Source: Saprospiraceae bacterium
GTDB lineage: Bacteria > Bacteroidota > Bacteroidia > Chitinophagales > Saprospiraceae
Direction: 5' to 3'
NCBI GenBank assembly: GCA_020630435.1
Contig: JAHDBJ010000022.1
Coordinates: forward strand, 1 to 44,640
DNA length: 44,640 nucleotides
In this document: positions 22,873 to 31,747 of the stretch, one piece after another
Numbering within the stretch: the stretch's first letter is position 1
Layout of the letters: the number at the start of each line of letters is the position of its first letter
The notes under the pieces: generated by a model
Told to the model about the DNA's origin: nothing
The model's input: only the letters and a program-made list of their open reading frames with translations
The model's database searches: none
Translations under genes and position numbers: made by a program

Positions 22873-24479
22873 TAATACGTCCCCTTCACCACGCGCTTCA
22901 CCATTTGTTCGCCTTGTGTATTGGTTAATTGTAAATAATATACACCTGCTGCTAGGTTTTCAGGTGTATTTAATCGGATTGCCTGCGCCCCTTTTACGGC
23001 TTCATACGAAGTTTGATATACTGTTTGCCCTAGCAAATTGATTACTTGTATGTGAAGTAATCCTCCTTGACTAGATTCTAACTGTAATAAAAGGGTATTA
23101 TCAAAGGGGTTAGGATAGACTTTAGTTATTTGGAAGTCCTTTTTTATATCATTCTGAGTTGCTTTTCTGGTAAGTTGATTAACAACAGTACCACAAACTT
23201 TTGTTAGATTTATAATTTGACTGGCATTCGAGAAGAGCGAAAAGTCGACAATCAGAGCAGCCGAACTTGTCAGGGTTGATTGGTAATCAAGTAGAACGTT
23301 GTCCGCATAATATTTAATTTTGCCACCCTCCACTTGTATTTTCAATTCCGTTGAACCTGTATAAGTTCCTAGCCCATCAGCTTTGAGCACTTGGTTTTCA
23401 TATACAATTAATTCACCATTTGCATGAGCGTATAACGCATAATCAATTTCCTCCCAACTTTCATCTGCATTACTGTAGGATAATCCCAGTATCATATGTT
23501 TGTTCGCCGTTACATTAAACGTAATATAATCTCCATCCATTAGGCTGATATCCGTAGCTCCCCCAGCATTCCAACTACTGCCTCCTTGTGTTTTTGTAAT
23601 CGTTTTTGACAATTCATCATACGCAATATTTACATCATCTACAATAGTATAATTGGTTGTACAATTCATACTCCCTGTATTACCACAGACTTTTGTTAGA
23701 TTTATAATTTGACTGGCATTCGAGAAGAGCGAAAAGTCGACAATCAGAGCAGCCGAACTTGTCAGGGTTGATTGGTAATCAAGTAGAACGTTGTCCGCAT
23801 AATATTTAATTTTGCCACCCTCCACTTGTATTTTCAATTCCGTTGAACCTGTATAAGTTCCTAGCCCATCAGCTTTGAGCACTTGGTTTTCATATACAAT
23901 TAATTCACCATTTGCATGAGCGTATAACGCATAATCAATTTCCTCCCAACTTTCATCTGCATTACTGTAGGATAATCCCAGTATCATATGTTTGTTCGCC
24001 GTTACATTAAACGTAATATAATCTCCATCCATTAGGCTGATATCCGTAGCTCCCCCAGCATTCCAACTACTGCCTCCTTGTGTTTTTGTAATCGTTTTTG
24101 ACAATTCATCATACGCAATATTTACATCATCTACAATAGTATAATTGGTTGTACAAATTATTCCTCCCTCAATCTCAACCTCTAAAACACTCTCACAACC
24201 ATGACTATTCGTTACGACAAGTATATATTGCCCCAAACAGAGATTGTTAAGATTAGCGGCTGTAGCCGTATAACCATTTGGTCCTGTCCAAGCATAAGTA
24301 TAGGGAAAAGTCTCTCCTTGTATAATATCTAATTCAATCGCTCCATTACAGTCTCCTGTATCGTCTGTAATCGTTCCAATTGTTACACTTCCATAACTTA
24401 TCGTATAAGTAAGAAAAAAGAAAATAAAACAAAATGCCTTACATATAGGCATAGAGATATAGTTAATTCTTAAGTACAT
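22872..24479 (-). CDS. T9SS type A-sorted secreted protein with SprB-like and duplicated domains
   Basis: A 535-residue protein: signal peptide (about 1-30), a SprB-like repeat domain (about 32-108, TYAWTGPNGYTATAANL and NSHGCESVLEV), two identical 164-residue units (about 109-436, each starting CTTNYTIVDDVN), and a C-terminal type A sorting domain (453-535, KVYPNPFDNTLLLQL to the end). The duplicated domain is unassigned; WNAGGATDISLMDGDYITF suggests a lectin-like beta-sandwich. Its stop overlaps the RHS start, so both proteins should be made together. It may be the surface or delivery partner of the toxin, which is inference from context. Confidence 0.85.
   Translation of the reverse strand: MYLRINYISMPICKAFCFIFFFLTYTISYGSVTIGTITDDTGDCNGAIELDIIQGETFPYTYAWTGPNGYTATAANLNNLCLGQYILVVTNSHGCESVLEVEIEGGIICTTNYTIVDDVNIAYDELSKTITKTQGGSSWNAGGATDISLMDGDYITFNVTANKHMILGLSYSNADESWEEIDYALYAHANGELIVYENQVLKADGLGTYTGSTELKIQVEGGKIKYYADNVLLDYQSTLTSSAALIVDFSLFSNASQIINLTKVCGNTGSMNCTTNYTIVDDVNIAYDELSKTITKTQGGSSWNAGGATDISLMDGDYITFNVTANKHMILGLSYSNADESWEEIDYALYAHANGELIVYENQVLKADGLGTYTGSTELKIQVEGGKIKYYADNVLLDYQSTLTSSAALIVDFSLFSNASQIINLTKVCGTVVNQLTRKATQNDIKKDFQITKVYPNPFDNTLLLQLESSQGGLLHIQVINLLGQTVYQTSYEAVKGAQAIRLNTPENLAAGVYYLQLTNTQGEQMVKRVVKGTY
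23198..24156 (-). repeat. 467-bp perfect tandem duplication inside the T9SS gene
   Basis: 23198-23664 and 23690-24156 are identical base for base by my reading, offset 492 bp (164 codons, in frame). Only the 25-bp joint differs. Total identity including third positions means a very recent duplication or ongoing homogenisation. Confidence 0.9.
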
Positions 24480-24597
24480 TATCTTAGAATTTAATAATAT
24501 TAAAAAATATGGTTTACACTTTTTTATAAGCTTACTCTTAGAACTACGTTTTCTAGAACTAATGTAGTTATGTAGTACTAGTTTATATGATTAACCA

Positions 24598-24934
24598 TGA
24601 AAAAGTGACCTCCTATTTCTATTTTTTATTCAACTATTATATAAACGAGGTAAGAAAGCAACAAAGAAATTTTGGAAAAAGATACCATTCATTTTACGAG
24701 GATGTTATTTTAAAACAGATGATTGGGGGTATACAGTAGTGTAATCTCAAAAGAAAAACATAAAGTTGGTAAAGATTTAACTTATTATATAGAGGTGTTC
24801 AATCCCACCATAAGGGCAAGAGTTAGTGATTGGTCAGAAAAACACTTTCTTTTTCTAAAAAGGATAAACGGTATAATTTAGCTATCGCTTGGTTCTTCTG
24901 GCAATTCAATTTAGAACGTCAACCTTACATTTAA
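24598..24934 (+). pseudogene. IS1-family transposase remnant
   Basis: Fragments in different frames recall the C-terminal half of IS1 InsB: CYFKTDDWGY, KHKVGKDLTYYIE-FNPTIRARV, then, after a frameshift near 24826, LVRKTLSFSKKDKRYNLAIAWFF and FNLERQPYI with a stop at 24932-24934. An in-frame TAA at 24743 and shifts near 24743 and 24826 make it nonfunctional. No complete terminal inverted repeats were found. It is the only sign of a true IS element in the window and adjoins the toxin operon's upstream end. Nothing else was seen in 24480-24597 or 24935-25006. Confidence 0.65.
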
Positions 24935-25006
24935 TACACCACCATTTTTTTTATGACGGGAACTAATAAATACAGGCTTCAACACAAAACCGCACCTTTT
25001 AAAAAA

Positions 25007-25060
25007 ATTAAAAATCAAAATCTCTTGTAATCAATTGACCTACAAGGGGTTTTGATTTTT
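25007..25060 (-). terminator. Terminator after tRNA-Val
   Basis: Arms AAAATCAAAATCTCTTGTA (left, ending 25029) and TACAAGGGGTTTTGATTTTT (25041-25060) pair over about 20 positions with two mismatches or wobbles, with T runs on both sides. It lies 5 bp past the tRNA 3' end on the minus strand. Confidence 0.65.
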
Positions 25061-25065
25061 AAAGG

Positions 25066-25140
25066 TGGGTGATAGCAGACTCGAACTGCTGACCCCTGCC
25101 CTGTCAAGGCAGTGCTCTAAACCAACTGAGCTAATCACCC
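25066..25140 (-). tRNA. tRNA-Val (anticodon GAC)
   Basis: The cloverleaf is complete: acceptor GGGTGAT/ATCACCC, D stem GCTC/GAGC, anticodon stem CTGCC/GGCAG with loop TTGACAG (GAC reads GUC/GUU valine codons), variable loop GGGTC, and T arm AGCAG-TTCGAGT-CTGCT. Discriminator A follows. A full CCA is not encoded. Confidence 0.95.
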
Positions 25141-25183
25141 TTAAAAATGGAACGCAAATATAGTATTAATCAACTTAAATAAC

Positions 25184-25633
25184 CTAAGGAACATCTAAAA
25201 AATTCCTGTAGATTGACATTAACCATAATATGAGTAAAAACACTACAAAAACAGCAGCTAGAACATTCAACCAATTTTTAAACTGATGCTTACTTTCATG
25301 TAATGATTTTTGATATAGTATTTCCTCCAGATCGGCTTCTCGAAAATCCTCATCTAGTTTTCTTGATTTATTGTAATCTAGCTCATCAAGGATTAATAAA
25401 ACAGCATCAACATCTGATGCTTTAACATACAAACTTACACCTCCAGTTGCTATACTATAACCTGATAATAAGGTTGTAGTATTGGTATTCGTTAGGAAAC
25501 AAGGAATACCTTCACTTTGCAATCGAGTTCGATAAAACTGTGCTTCTGTTTCAAAGTCAAATTGTTTTATTCGAACCAACTTTGATGATTTATCATCCCA
25601 ATTTTCAAAACTATCGAGTATATCATCTTTCAT
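25184..25633 (-). CDS. DUF2007 domain membrane protein
   Basis: A 149-residue protein. The DUF2007 (putative signal-transducing) domain covers about 18-85: RIKQFDFETEAQFYRTRLQSEG, CFLTN, GGVSLYVKASDVDAVLLIL. A charged linker leads to one C-terminal transmembrane helix (LNVLAAVFVVFLLILWLMSIY, about 123-143), making it a tail-anchored cytoplasmic domain. The domain resembles a PII-like or ACT-like ligand-binding unit but its role is unknown. It is 35 bp downstream of the TerB-like gene, probably in one operon. Confidence 0.78.
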   Translation of the reverse strand: MKDDILDSFENWDDKSSKLVRIKQFDFETEAQFYRTRLQSEGIPCFLTNTNTTTLLSGYSIATGGVSLYVKASDVDAVLLILDELDYNKSRKLDEDFREADLEEILYQKSLHESKHQFKNWLNVLAAVFVVFLLILWLMSIYRNFLDVP

Positions 25634-25668
25634 ATCTTCTTCCCATTCATACTAACAATCCCAATGGC

Positions 25669-26055
25669 TTAGGTTCTCAGACCATTCGCATCTAAATCCT
25701 TCATAAATTGTTGCTTTAGGTCGTACTGAAAATCATATATCACATCGGCTTCGTCGGATTCAATTCCATCACTCGCACTTCCTACAACTTCTAGTAATTC
25801 CAACAAAAATTCATATTCTGGTGATGGACCATAATCAACACAAGTATTTAAGGCTTTTTTATAAATATCTTCAACATCTCCTTTATTTTTCACCTCATAA
25901 TTAAATGACCATTGGATTTCACTTGCCCAGCTATGGTCTTCAAGAATTTTTTCTAAAGCAGAAGTCTCTTCACGTTGAACAACCCCATCCGCAATTGCAA
26001 CAGCATAAATCAACTCCCCAAATGCTTCATATAACTTTTCTTTATTAATATGCAT
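25669..26055 (-). CDS. TerB-like protein
   Basis: A 128-residue all-helical protein. LIYAVAIADGVVQREETSALEKIL is the TerB/DUF533 signature (acidic loop after a paired helix), repeated in weaker form as SASDGIESDEADVIYDF. TerB-like domains bind metal at the membrane surface in tellurite and stress systems; stand-alone versions such as this are common in Bacteroidota and of unknown role. No ter genes lie nearby. It is first of the pair with the DUF2007 gene. Confidence 0.75.
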   Translation of the reverse strand: MHINKEKLYEAFGELIYAVAIADGVVQREETSALEKILEDHSWASEIQWSFNYEVKNKGDVEDIYKKALNTCVDYGPSPEYEFLLELLEVVGSASDGIESDEADVIYDFQYDLKQQFMKDLDANGLRT

Positions 26056-26430
26056 AGCGTAAAATTATTTTTTATTTACTGTAAAAAAACAAATTTAAAG
26101 GATTTTAAAAAACTAGTCTTATCCTTGACAATTTTTTTTTTGAATATATACACATTTACAAATAGTTTTTAACCTAAAATATCCAAATTAAAACAACCTT
26201 TAATTCTCATCATCTAATCGATGTTCAATTTAATTGTAAACTTATTGTAAAAAATAATCTTATAAAATTTTGATTTATGATAAAAATAAAAATTTAATTT
26301 TTTAGCCTAAAATCGAATTCTAAAGGCAGCATATCTACTTTACAAGGCGTTTTACTAATACAACATGTGAAAATTTCAAAATTTTCCATGATGTAAGGTT
26401 TGTTTTGGTTAAAAAATTGTAAGGTTAGTT

Positions 26431-26468
26431 AGTAGCTCTTTGAAAAGTCAAAGAGCTACTTTTTTTTT
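26431..26468 (+). terminator. Strong intrinsic terminator without an upstream gene
   Basis: AGTAGCTCTTTGA / TCAAAGAGCTACT forms a 13-bp perfect stem with a 4-nt loop, followed by eight Ts. The nearest upstream plus-strand gene is more than 1.4 kb away, so it may end a small RNA in 26100-26430; a TTGACA-like box lies near 26126. No ORF was recognised in 26056-26574. Confidence 0.7.
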
Positions 26469-26574
26469 ACACGAAGTCTTATATTTACAACACTTTTAAT
26501 AGCATCTTCGTTGTTAATAATAAAAGATAGATATTGTTTATTTATTAAAATTTTATAAATCAAAATCATCATAG

Positions 26575-28602
26575 ATGAACCAAACCTTTACCTACCTGAC
26601 AATTTTATTGTTCATCACTGCTTGTTCTTATACTCAAAAAGTCAAAGATGGTCGTACCGCCTTTGATAGGAAACAATATAGTGTTGCATTACCAATGCTA
26701 AAAAAAGAATATGGCAGCTCAAAAAGTCGTATCGAAAAAGGACGCCTTGCGTATATGTTAGGAGAATCCTATCGGCTTACCAATCAATCTGAGAAAGCAA
26801 TAGAATGGTATAATAGAGCTTACGAATTTTCCTATGGTGTAGATGCCTTGAAAGAATATGCTTACGCCCTAAAAAAAACAGGGAAATATGAAGAAGCGGG
26901 AAAAGCCTTTAAAAATCTAGGATTAGAAATCGGAAGTCCTTATGAATATAAAAATGAAATTAACGCCTGCAAAATCGCAAAAACTTGGTTAGAAGAAGCA
27001 AAAGAAAGTGTCTATAAAATCAATATTTCAGCTTTCAATTCTCCAACTGCAGACTACGCTCCCGTTCTTTATGGCAAAAATGAAATCGTCATCAGCTCCG
27101 ATAGAAGTAGTAGCACAGGAGAACTGAACTACAAGTGGACTGGCAATAAATTTTCTGATTTTTTTATAGTGAATCTTGATAATAATATGGTTTCCAGTTT
27201 TGATAAAAACATCAACACACCATATAACGAAGGTTCTCTTACCTTCAATAAAGATGGAACAGAGATGATATTTACACGTTGTGGTAGTAATTCCGAAAAT
27301 AAGGATGACTTTTGTAAGTTATATATTAGTTCTAAAAGTGGTGATACTTGGTCTACACCTGAAATACTTGATTTTATTGAAGAAGGAATTAACTACGTTC
27401 ATCCAGCACTTTCTCCTGATGGAAAAATCCTATATTTTGCTTGTAACCACCCCGATGGATGGGGAGGCTATGATATTTTTATGACAAAACGAATTTCTGG
27501 AGGTTGGTCTGAACCAACTATGATGAATAGAAATATAAATACGACTCGTGATGAACTTTTCCCTTCTGTTGATAAGGATACTTTATACTTCGCTTCTAAA
27601 GGTCATACAGGGATGGGGGGACTAGATATTTTTAAAGTTTATAAGTTTTCAAATGAGCGTTGGACCCCCCCAATAAACCTCAAAGCACCCATTAACTCTG
27701 GAAGTGACGATTTTGCTTTTGTAGTAGACAATAGAAGCCCTTTAAAAAAAGGAGAAGTCCAAAAAGGCTATTTTACGTCCTCTAGAAATACAGGAAAAGG
27801 AGGAGATGATATTTACCACTATCTGCGTAAAGTTCCTCCACCTCCACCACCAATTCAAACAACCCCCAAAAAAGATACTATACCAATAGTAAGAAAAACA
27901 ACAAAACCGAAGCCAAAACCAATTGTATATAAATTAATTTTGGAAGGATATGTTTTAGAAAAAATATATAAAATTGCAAATAATCCAAATAGTAAAGTCC
28001 TAGGACGTAAGCCTTTGAGTGAGGCGGATGTTCAAATCAATTATGGTGGGAAATCAATGCGTATCAAAACGGATACAGAAGGCTATTTTTCATTGGAAAT
28101 GGATGAAGGTACTGATTATCGCTTTTTTGCTTCAAAAGCAGGGTATTTGAGCAATGATAGTCGTTTTTCTACTAAAGGTATAGGGAAAATCAAGGAAATG
28201 CCAATTCAAAAATTCACAGTAGAAATTGTGTTGGATAAAATATTTAAAGACCAAGAAATTGTTTTAGAAAATATTTATTATGATTATGATAAATGGGACA
28301 TACGAGAAGATGCCAAACCAACATTAAATAATTTAAATAATATTTTACAAAAAAATCCTAATATTAAAATACAATTATCCTCTCATACAGACTGTAGAGG
28401 TAGAGACGCCTATAATGAAACACTTTCTCAAAAAAGAGCGCAATCTGCTGTTGATTATTTAATCAGTTTGGGTATAGATCCTGTTAGACTTACTGCTAAA
28501 GGATACGGAAAAACCTTACCTGCTATTACTTGTGTTTGCTCTCGTTGTACAGAAGAAGAACACCAAGCTAATCGTAGGACAACCTTCAAAATTATAGACT
28601 AA
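26575..28602 (+). CDS. OmpA-family lipoprotein with TPR, WD40-like and CTLD parts (PorE-like)
   Basis: A 675-residue protein built like the T9SS component PorE. A lipoprotein signal (LTILLFITAC, Cys17) is followed by TPR helices (about 25-140, RLTNQSEKAIEWYNRAYEF), a WD40/PD40-like propeller (about 160-420, HPALSPDGKILYFACNHPDGWGGYDIF), a proline-rich linker, a carboxypeptidase-regulatory-like domain (about 460-535) and an OmpA C-terminal peptidoglycan-binding domain (about 560-675, LSSHTDCRGRDAYNETLSQK). PorE anchors the T9SS ring to peptidoglycan, but Bacteroidota carry several such paralogues, so the exact role is not certain. A terminator follows. Confidence 0.85.
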   Translation: MNQTFTYLTILLFITACSYTQKVKDGRTAFDRKQYSVALPMLKKEYGSSKSRIEKGRLAYMLGESYRLTNQSEKAIEWYNRAYEFSYGVDALKEYAYALKKTGKYEEAGKAFKNLGLEIGSPYEYKNEINACKIAKTWLEEAKESVYKINISAFNSPTADYAPVLYGKNEIVISSDRSSSTGELNYKWTGNKFSDFFIVNLDNNMVSSFDKNINTPYNEGSLTFNKDGTEMIFTRCGSNSENKDDFCKLYISSKSGDTWSTPEILDFIEEGINYVHPALSPDGKILYFACNHPDGWGGYDIFMTKRISGGWSEPTMMNRNINTTRDELFPSVDKDTLYFASKGHTGMGGLDIFKVYKFSNERWTPPINLKAPINSGSDDFAFVVDNRSPLKKGEVQKGYFTSSRNTGKGGDDIYHYLRKVPPPPPPIQTTPKKDTIPIVRKTTKPKPKPIVYKLILEGYVLEKIYKIANNPNSKVLGRKPLSEADVQINYGGKSMRIKTDTEGYFSLEMDEGTDYRFFASKAGYLSNDSRFSTKGIGKIKEMPIQKFTVEIVLDKIFKDQEIVLENIYYDYDKWDIREDAKPTLNNLNNILQKNPNIKIQLSSHTDCRGRDAYNETLSQKRAQSAVDYLISLGIDPVRLTAKGYGKTLPAITCVCSRCTEEEHQANRRTTFKIID

Positions 28603-28620
28603 AACATTATACCTCATACT

Positions 28621-28660
28621 AGAAAAACGAGATACCAATTTCAAGTATCTCGTTTTTTCT
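28621..28660 (+). terminator. Terminator of the PorE-like gene
   Basis: AGAAAAACGAGATAC pairs with GTATCTCGTTTTTTCT around a 9-nt loop, ending in TTTTTT. It starts 18 bp after the stop codon. The gap from 28661 to 28837 shows nothing else. Confidence 0.8.
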
Positions 28661-28837
28661 ATATCCTAATTCCCCTACTCTACTTGCAATTAATTCCTAA
28701 TTCATCTCACAAAACTGTTTCTTAAGTCCTCAAAATTTATTATCTTGGATATACAAGCCAAAACCCTAGACAACAGGACAAACCGATTTCATCCATAAAC
28801 CAAAGTCCTTGTTCACAAATATTACACTTTTATACCT

Positions 28838-31747
28838 ATGAAAAATATTCTTTCTCTTTTATTTTTACTATCTATACTTTCAGTCATTTCAATTGAAATA
28901 AAAGCTCAAAACTGTAGCAGTGTCATTTCTGAAAATAAAGAATTATCCAATCAACATATTTTAAAAACCAATCGACAACAGTTAGTTGTCCGAGGTGATT
29001 ATAGTTATGACTTTTCTTTTGAAACAGGCGATCGAGGTATAACGGCTCTTTTTTATTCTAGAGCTGGAGTTGAACTAAACCAAAATGATGAAATTATTTT
29101 CATGGATAAATCCCAAACTCGAAAAGTATTCCGATTTGTAGCTATGGGAGAGATGAAAAAAGATGGTGGTGTTCCTACCTATGAAAATATCCTTCAATTG
29201 GATTTAGCTACTATCTCATGGTTTGCTACAACTCCGATTACTACACTTTACATTAAAAGTAATGCTAGTAATAAAATGCGAAAATTTACAATGACGCCAA
29301 ACCGTCAACAAGCATTTCGAGCTACGGCTATCTGTTTTAATAAAACATTAGTTAAATCTAAAATTAAAGACAATGTACTAACAGACAATGTATTCTCACC
29401 TAGGACTACTGCTGGTCAAAAACGTCCTGTTAGCTCTACGGGCAGTAAAGAGCGTATTCGTAAAGTAGCCGATATTAGTCAACTAAATGATGATGAATTA
29501 AAAGATTTGAAAAAAGAACTATCCGAGGTTAAAACAAAAATAAGAGAAGAAATTCAACTTGAACGAGAAAAAGCGGATAAAATAAAACAACAACTTCAAG
29601 AAGAGGTTCTGCTAGCTAGAGAAAATGCTACCAAGAAAAAAGCAGAATTTGCACAAGAAGTTCTAGCAGCTAGAGAAAAAGCAGATGAAGAGATTAAAAA
29701 ATCACATACTGCTTCTGGAGAATCTGTAAAAGAAGCTAGAGCAAAAGCAGATGAACAAATCGAATTGACCAATCAAAATGTAGTCGAAGCCAAGAAAAAA
29801 GCAGCCGAAGAAATTCAAAAATCAAAACTTGCATCGGCGCAAGAAGTAGCGAAAGCAAGAGAAAACGCTGCCGCAGAACTCAAATCTGTTAAGGAAAAAC
29901 TGGAACAAGCCAAATTAGAATATGCTGACGAAGTCGCTACTGCAAGAGAAAATTCAAAAGCAGAGTTAGCCCGAATTAGAGAAGAAACCGCTCAAATTAT
30001 TGCAGATGCTAGAGAAAAAGCTAAACAAGAAAGAAATCAAACCGCACAAGATGTTATCAACACCAAGAAAACGGCTGCAGAGCAAGTACTCGCAGCTAAA
30101 GAAGCAGCAGCGGAAGAGGTTGCTCAAATCAAAGAAAATGCCGTATTGGAAAAAGAAAAAGTGGCTTTTGACGTTGCAGAAACTCGACGAAAATCGGCAG
30201 AGGAAAAAGCCCTCATTCAAGAAAAATCAGCATCCCAAGTGGCTGAAATTAAAGAAAAAGCCGCTAAAGAAAAAGAGGCTACAGCAATAGAAGTACAAGA
30301 GGTTCGACAACGAGCTGCAGGGGAAATCGAAAACAGTAGAAAAGCTGTTGTAGCAGAAAAAGAAAAAGCAAAGATTGAAATAGAAAGTACTAAAACTGAA
30401 GCAGCGACAGAAGTTGCAAGTACTAAGGAAAAAGCAGCTCAGACCATTCAGTCCATCAATACTGAATCTGCTACTAAAATAGCAGAAGCCAAAGAACGAG
30501 CCGCTCTTGAAAAAGGGAAGATTGCTGAAGAAGTGAAAATTGCCAAAGAAAAAGCTGCTGCAGAAATTAAACGCATACAAGACGAAGTAAAAAAATCTAT
30601 CGAAGCTGCTAAAGCAAAAGAAAGTGAAATCAAAAAAGCAAGTGCAGATGAGGTTTTGGCTGCTAGAAAAAAATCAGAAGAAGAAGTACTTAAAGCACAA
30701 GAAGAAGCACAAGAAAATGTAAAAGCAGCAAGTGATAAATCTCAGGCTGCCAAGGAAATATATGCTGCGGATGTTCTGAAAGCCAAAGAAACAGCCACGG
30801 CTAAAATTAAAGAAATACAAACAGAAGTTACCGAAAAAATAACTGCAGCTAAAGCGAAGGAGGCTGAAACCAAAAACCTTTCTGCCGAAGAAGTTATGGC
30901 TACTAAAGAAAAAGCGGCAGCAGAAGTTCTAGCAACTAAAGAAGCGATGATTAAAGCCATTGCCAAAATTAAAGAAGACGAAGCGACAGCTAAACAAGAA
31001 CTAGCTGTAAATGTAGCCGAAGCCAAGCAAAATTCAGCCATTGCAGTTGCCGAAGCACAAGAAAAAGAGGCTTTAGCGATCCAAAAGATAAAAGAAAATG
31101 CTAGTACTGAAAAACAAAAACTAGCCGAAGACGTCGCTATGGCAAAAGAAAAAGCCGCACAGGAAATTGCTTTGACCAAACAAAACTCAGTTCAAGAGGT
31201 ACAAACAGCGATGGAAGCTGCGGCTAAAGCCAAAGAAGAAGCGGCTTTAGCTGTCTTAGAAGCGAAAGAACAAGCCGCTACTCAAGTAGCAGAGACACAG
31301 GCAAAAGCTGCAGAAGATGTGGCAAAAGCAAAACAGACAGCCGTCGAAGAAATCCAAAAATCGAACGAAGAACTAACGACACAAAAAGCTGCTATTGCCC
31401 AAGAGCTAGCAGAGGAAAAAGCTAAATCAGCTGAAGCAATTGCATTAGAACGTGAAAATAAGGCTGCTGAAATTGCTAAAATTGTAGAAGAAAGCAATGC
31501 CAAAAAACAACAGTATAATGAGGAAGCCGAAGCTGCTAGAAAAACTAGTAATGATGAGATAGCTGCTGCCCAAAAAAGTGCTTCGAATGAAATATATGAA
31601 GCTAAAAGACAAGCAGCCGAAGAAATTAAAAAAGTAAAAGAAGATACTGCTCAACAAATAGCTGAACAACAACAACTTTTAAAAGATATAGAAGATAAAA
31701 TAAAAGCGGCAGAAGATAAACTCAAAGAGTTGGAGGGAAGTGAGTAG
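28838..31747 (+). CDS. Secreted giant Ala/Glu/Lys-rich coiled-coil protein
   Basis: A 969-residue protein with a signal peptide (ILSLLFLLSILSVISIEIKAQ, cleavage after about 23) and an unassigned N-terminal domain (about 24-170, with FSFETGDRGITALFYSRAG and ISWFATTPITTLYIKS). About 780 residues of uninterrupted helix follow, with recurring A(K/R)EKAAEE motifs. The register is often 11 residues, hendecad-like rather than heptad. There is no sorting domain or membrane anchor at the end (KLKELEGSE). It probably forms a long periplasmic or surface rod. The last 26 bp overlap the convergent glycosyltransferase gene. Antisense long frames here are composition shadows. Confidence 0.85.
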   Translation: MKNILSLLFLLSILSVISIEIKAQNCSSVISENKELSNQHILKTNRQQLVVRGDYSYDFSFETGDRGITALFYSRAGVELNQNDEIIFMDKSQTRKVFRFVAMGEMKKDGGVPTYENILQLDLATISWFATTPITTLYIKSNASNKMRKFTMTPNRQQAFRATAICFNKTLVKSKIKDNVLTDNVFSPRTTAGQKRPVSSTGSKERIRKVADISQLNDDELKDLKKELSEVKTKIREEIQLEREKADKIKQQLQEEVLLARENATKKKAEFAQEVLAAREKADEEIKKSHTASGESVKEARAKADEQIELTNQNVVEAKKKAAEEIQKSKLASAQEVAKARENAAAELKSVKEKLEQAKLEYADEVATARENSKAELARIREETAQIIADAREKAKQERNQTAQDVINTKKTAAEQVLAAKEAAAEEVAQIKENAVLEKEKVAFDVAETRRKSAEEKALIQEKSASQVAEIKEKAAKEKEATAIEVQEVRQRAAGEIENSRKAVVAEKEKAKIEIESTKTEAATEVASTKEKAAQTIQSINTESATKIAEAKERAALEKGKIAEEVKIAKEKAAAEIKRIQDEVKKSIEAAKAKESEIKKASADEVLAARKKSEEEVLKAQEEAQENVKAASDKSQAAKEIYAADVLKAKETATAKIKEIQTEVTEKITAAKAKEAETKNLSAEEVMATKEKAAAEVLATKEAMIKAIAKIKEDEATAKQELAVNVAEAKQNSAIAVAEAQEKEALAIQKIKENASTEKQKLAEDVAMAKEKAAQEIALTKQNSVQEVQTAMEAAAKAKEEAALAVLEAKEQAATQVAETQAKAAEDVAKAKQTAVEEIQKSNEELTTQKAAIAQELAEEKAKSAEAIALERENKAAEIAKIVEESNAKKQQYNEEAEAARKTSNDEIAAAQKSASNEIYEAKRQAAEEIKKVKEDTAQQIAEQQQLLKDIEDKIKAAEDKLKELEGSE

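Noticed and set aside
25066-25140. tRNA-Asp
   Set aside because: The anticodon loop TTGACAG gives GAC at 34-36, which is valine; Asp would need GTC.
29966-31675. Long antisense and out-of-frame ORFs opposite the coiled-coil gene
   Set aside because: They arise from the biased GAA/AAA/GCA codon content of the sense strand; their products are low-complexity Phe/Ser/Ala strings.
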